NCBI GenBank assembly: GCA_016179685.1
Contig: JACPCR010000101.1
Location: forward strand, 1-43,007
Direction: 5' to 3'
Origin: Planctomycetota bacterium
GTDB lineage: Bacteria; Planctomycetota; PUPC01; JACPCR01
DNA length: 43,007 nt
Part shown: piece after piece, positions 42,911 to 43,007 of the stretch
Numbering within the stretch: the first letter of the stretch is position 1
How the letters are laid out: every line of letters begins with the position of its first letter
The notes under the pieces: model-generated
What the model saw: only the letters and a program-made list of their open reading frames with translations
Databases searched by the model: none
What the model was told of the DNA's origin: nothing
Translations under genes and position numbers: made by a program

Positions 42911-43007
42911 ATCGACATAGGTAGGCCCTCGCGGGCTTTCCCTGTCACACGACCGTACGTACGGGCCTCGTATACGGCGGTTCGGTAGAGGTTACGCTCA
43001 CGTCGGA
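42911..43007 (-). other. Group II intron 3' end, second copy, intron body off the right edge
   Basis: The reverse complement repeats bases 1-95 with two mismatches (corresponding to positions 22 and 55). Domain V is at 42949-42981 on the minus strand. One mismatch, C for G in the 3' arm, removes a base pair next to the lower end of the domain V stem. It extends two bases further than the left copy. Confidence 0.75.

Noticed and set aside
1..43007. Linear replicon or phage with terminal inverted repeats
   Set aside because: The ends match group II intron domain V/VI with mismatches, and no replication or phage gene is present.

Overview
The window looks like a complete contig from a high-GC, Gram-negative bacterium. 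It encodes a Kdo transferase (so a lipid A/LPS-type outer membrane), SecA with a C-terminal zinc tail, a pseudopilin, a Ser/Thr kinase with an FHA domain, LamG, sialidase and PA14-like proteins, and large GT-C-type membrane proteins. This mix is usual in Planctomycetes and in neighbouring or environmental phyla such as Hydrogenedentota, Sumerlaeota and Omnitrophota. I cannot place it more finely from sequence alone. No rRNA, tRNA, CRISPR array, phage gene or transposase was seen.

Both ends of the window carry the same roughly 96-bp sequence in inverted orientation. It contains what I read as group II intron domain V and domain VI, with the intron bodies lying outside the window on both sides. 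The contig therefore probably ends where two copies of one repeated intron broke the assembly.

Layout. 1-438: intron 3' end, a dispersed repeat and a perfect hairpin. 439-3010 (+): a secreted LamG-like protein and an aldehyde dehydrogenase. 3011-3346: palindrome plus a 27-bp tandem repeat. 3347-11344 (-): FHA kinase, 'neutral ceramidase'-like hydrolase, YycJ-type metallo-hydrolase, pseudopilin with a FecR-like tail, adenosine deaminase, mannonate dehydratase-like protein and a VapBC-type toxin-antitoxin pair with a recognisable promoter and operator. 11508-13184 (+): membrane SGNH hydrolase. 13340-15608 (-): PA14-like protein with a possible frameshift at its start, behind a TIM-barrel glycosidase-like protein. 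15779-19787 (+): PilZ protein, exported protein and SecA. 19788-20197: a tandem structured motif and an inverted repeat. 20198-27013 (+): a seven-gene run of sugar nucleotidyltransferase, Kdo transferase, MetK, AhcY, a retropepsin-like protease, an amidohydrolase and a Gfo/Idh/MocA oxidoreductase. 27212-37309 (-): TPR membrane protein, LamG/sialidase, threonine synthase-like enzyme, an unknown protein and a GT-C-like membrane protein. 37310-38211: a 0.9-kb repeat-rich spacer. 38212-42684 (+): a response regulator with a PP2C-type phosphatase, then a large hybrid histidine kinase.

Genes are packed with many 4-base ATGA overlaps, which suggests translational coupling. MetK and AhcY form the S-adenosylmethionine cycle, and the separate adenosine deaminase could remove the adenosine that AhcY releases. 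The spacers hold a family of long, nearly perfect hairpins whose arms differ but covary, several of them at or just after stop codons. The best candidates for something new are this hairpin family, the tandem motif upstream of the SAM-cycle operon, the pilin-FecR fusion and the retropepsin inside the SAM-cycle operon.
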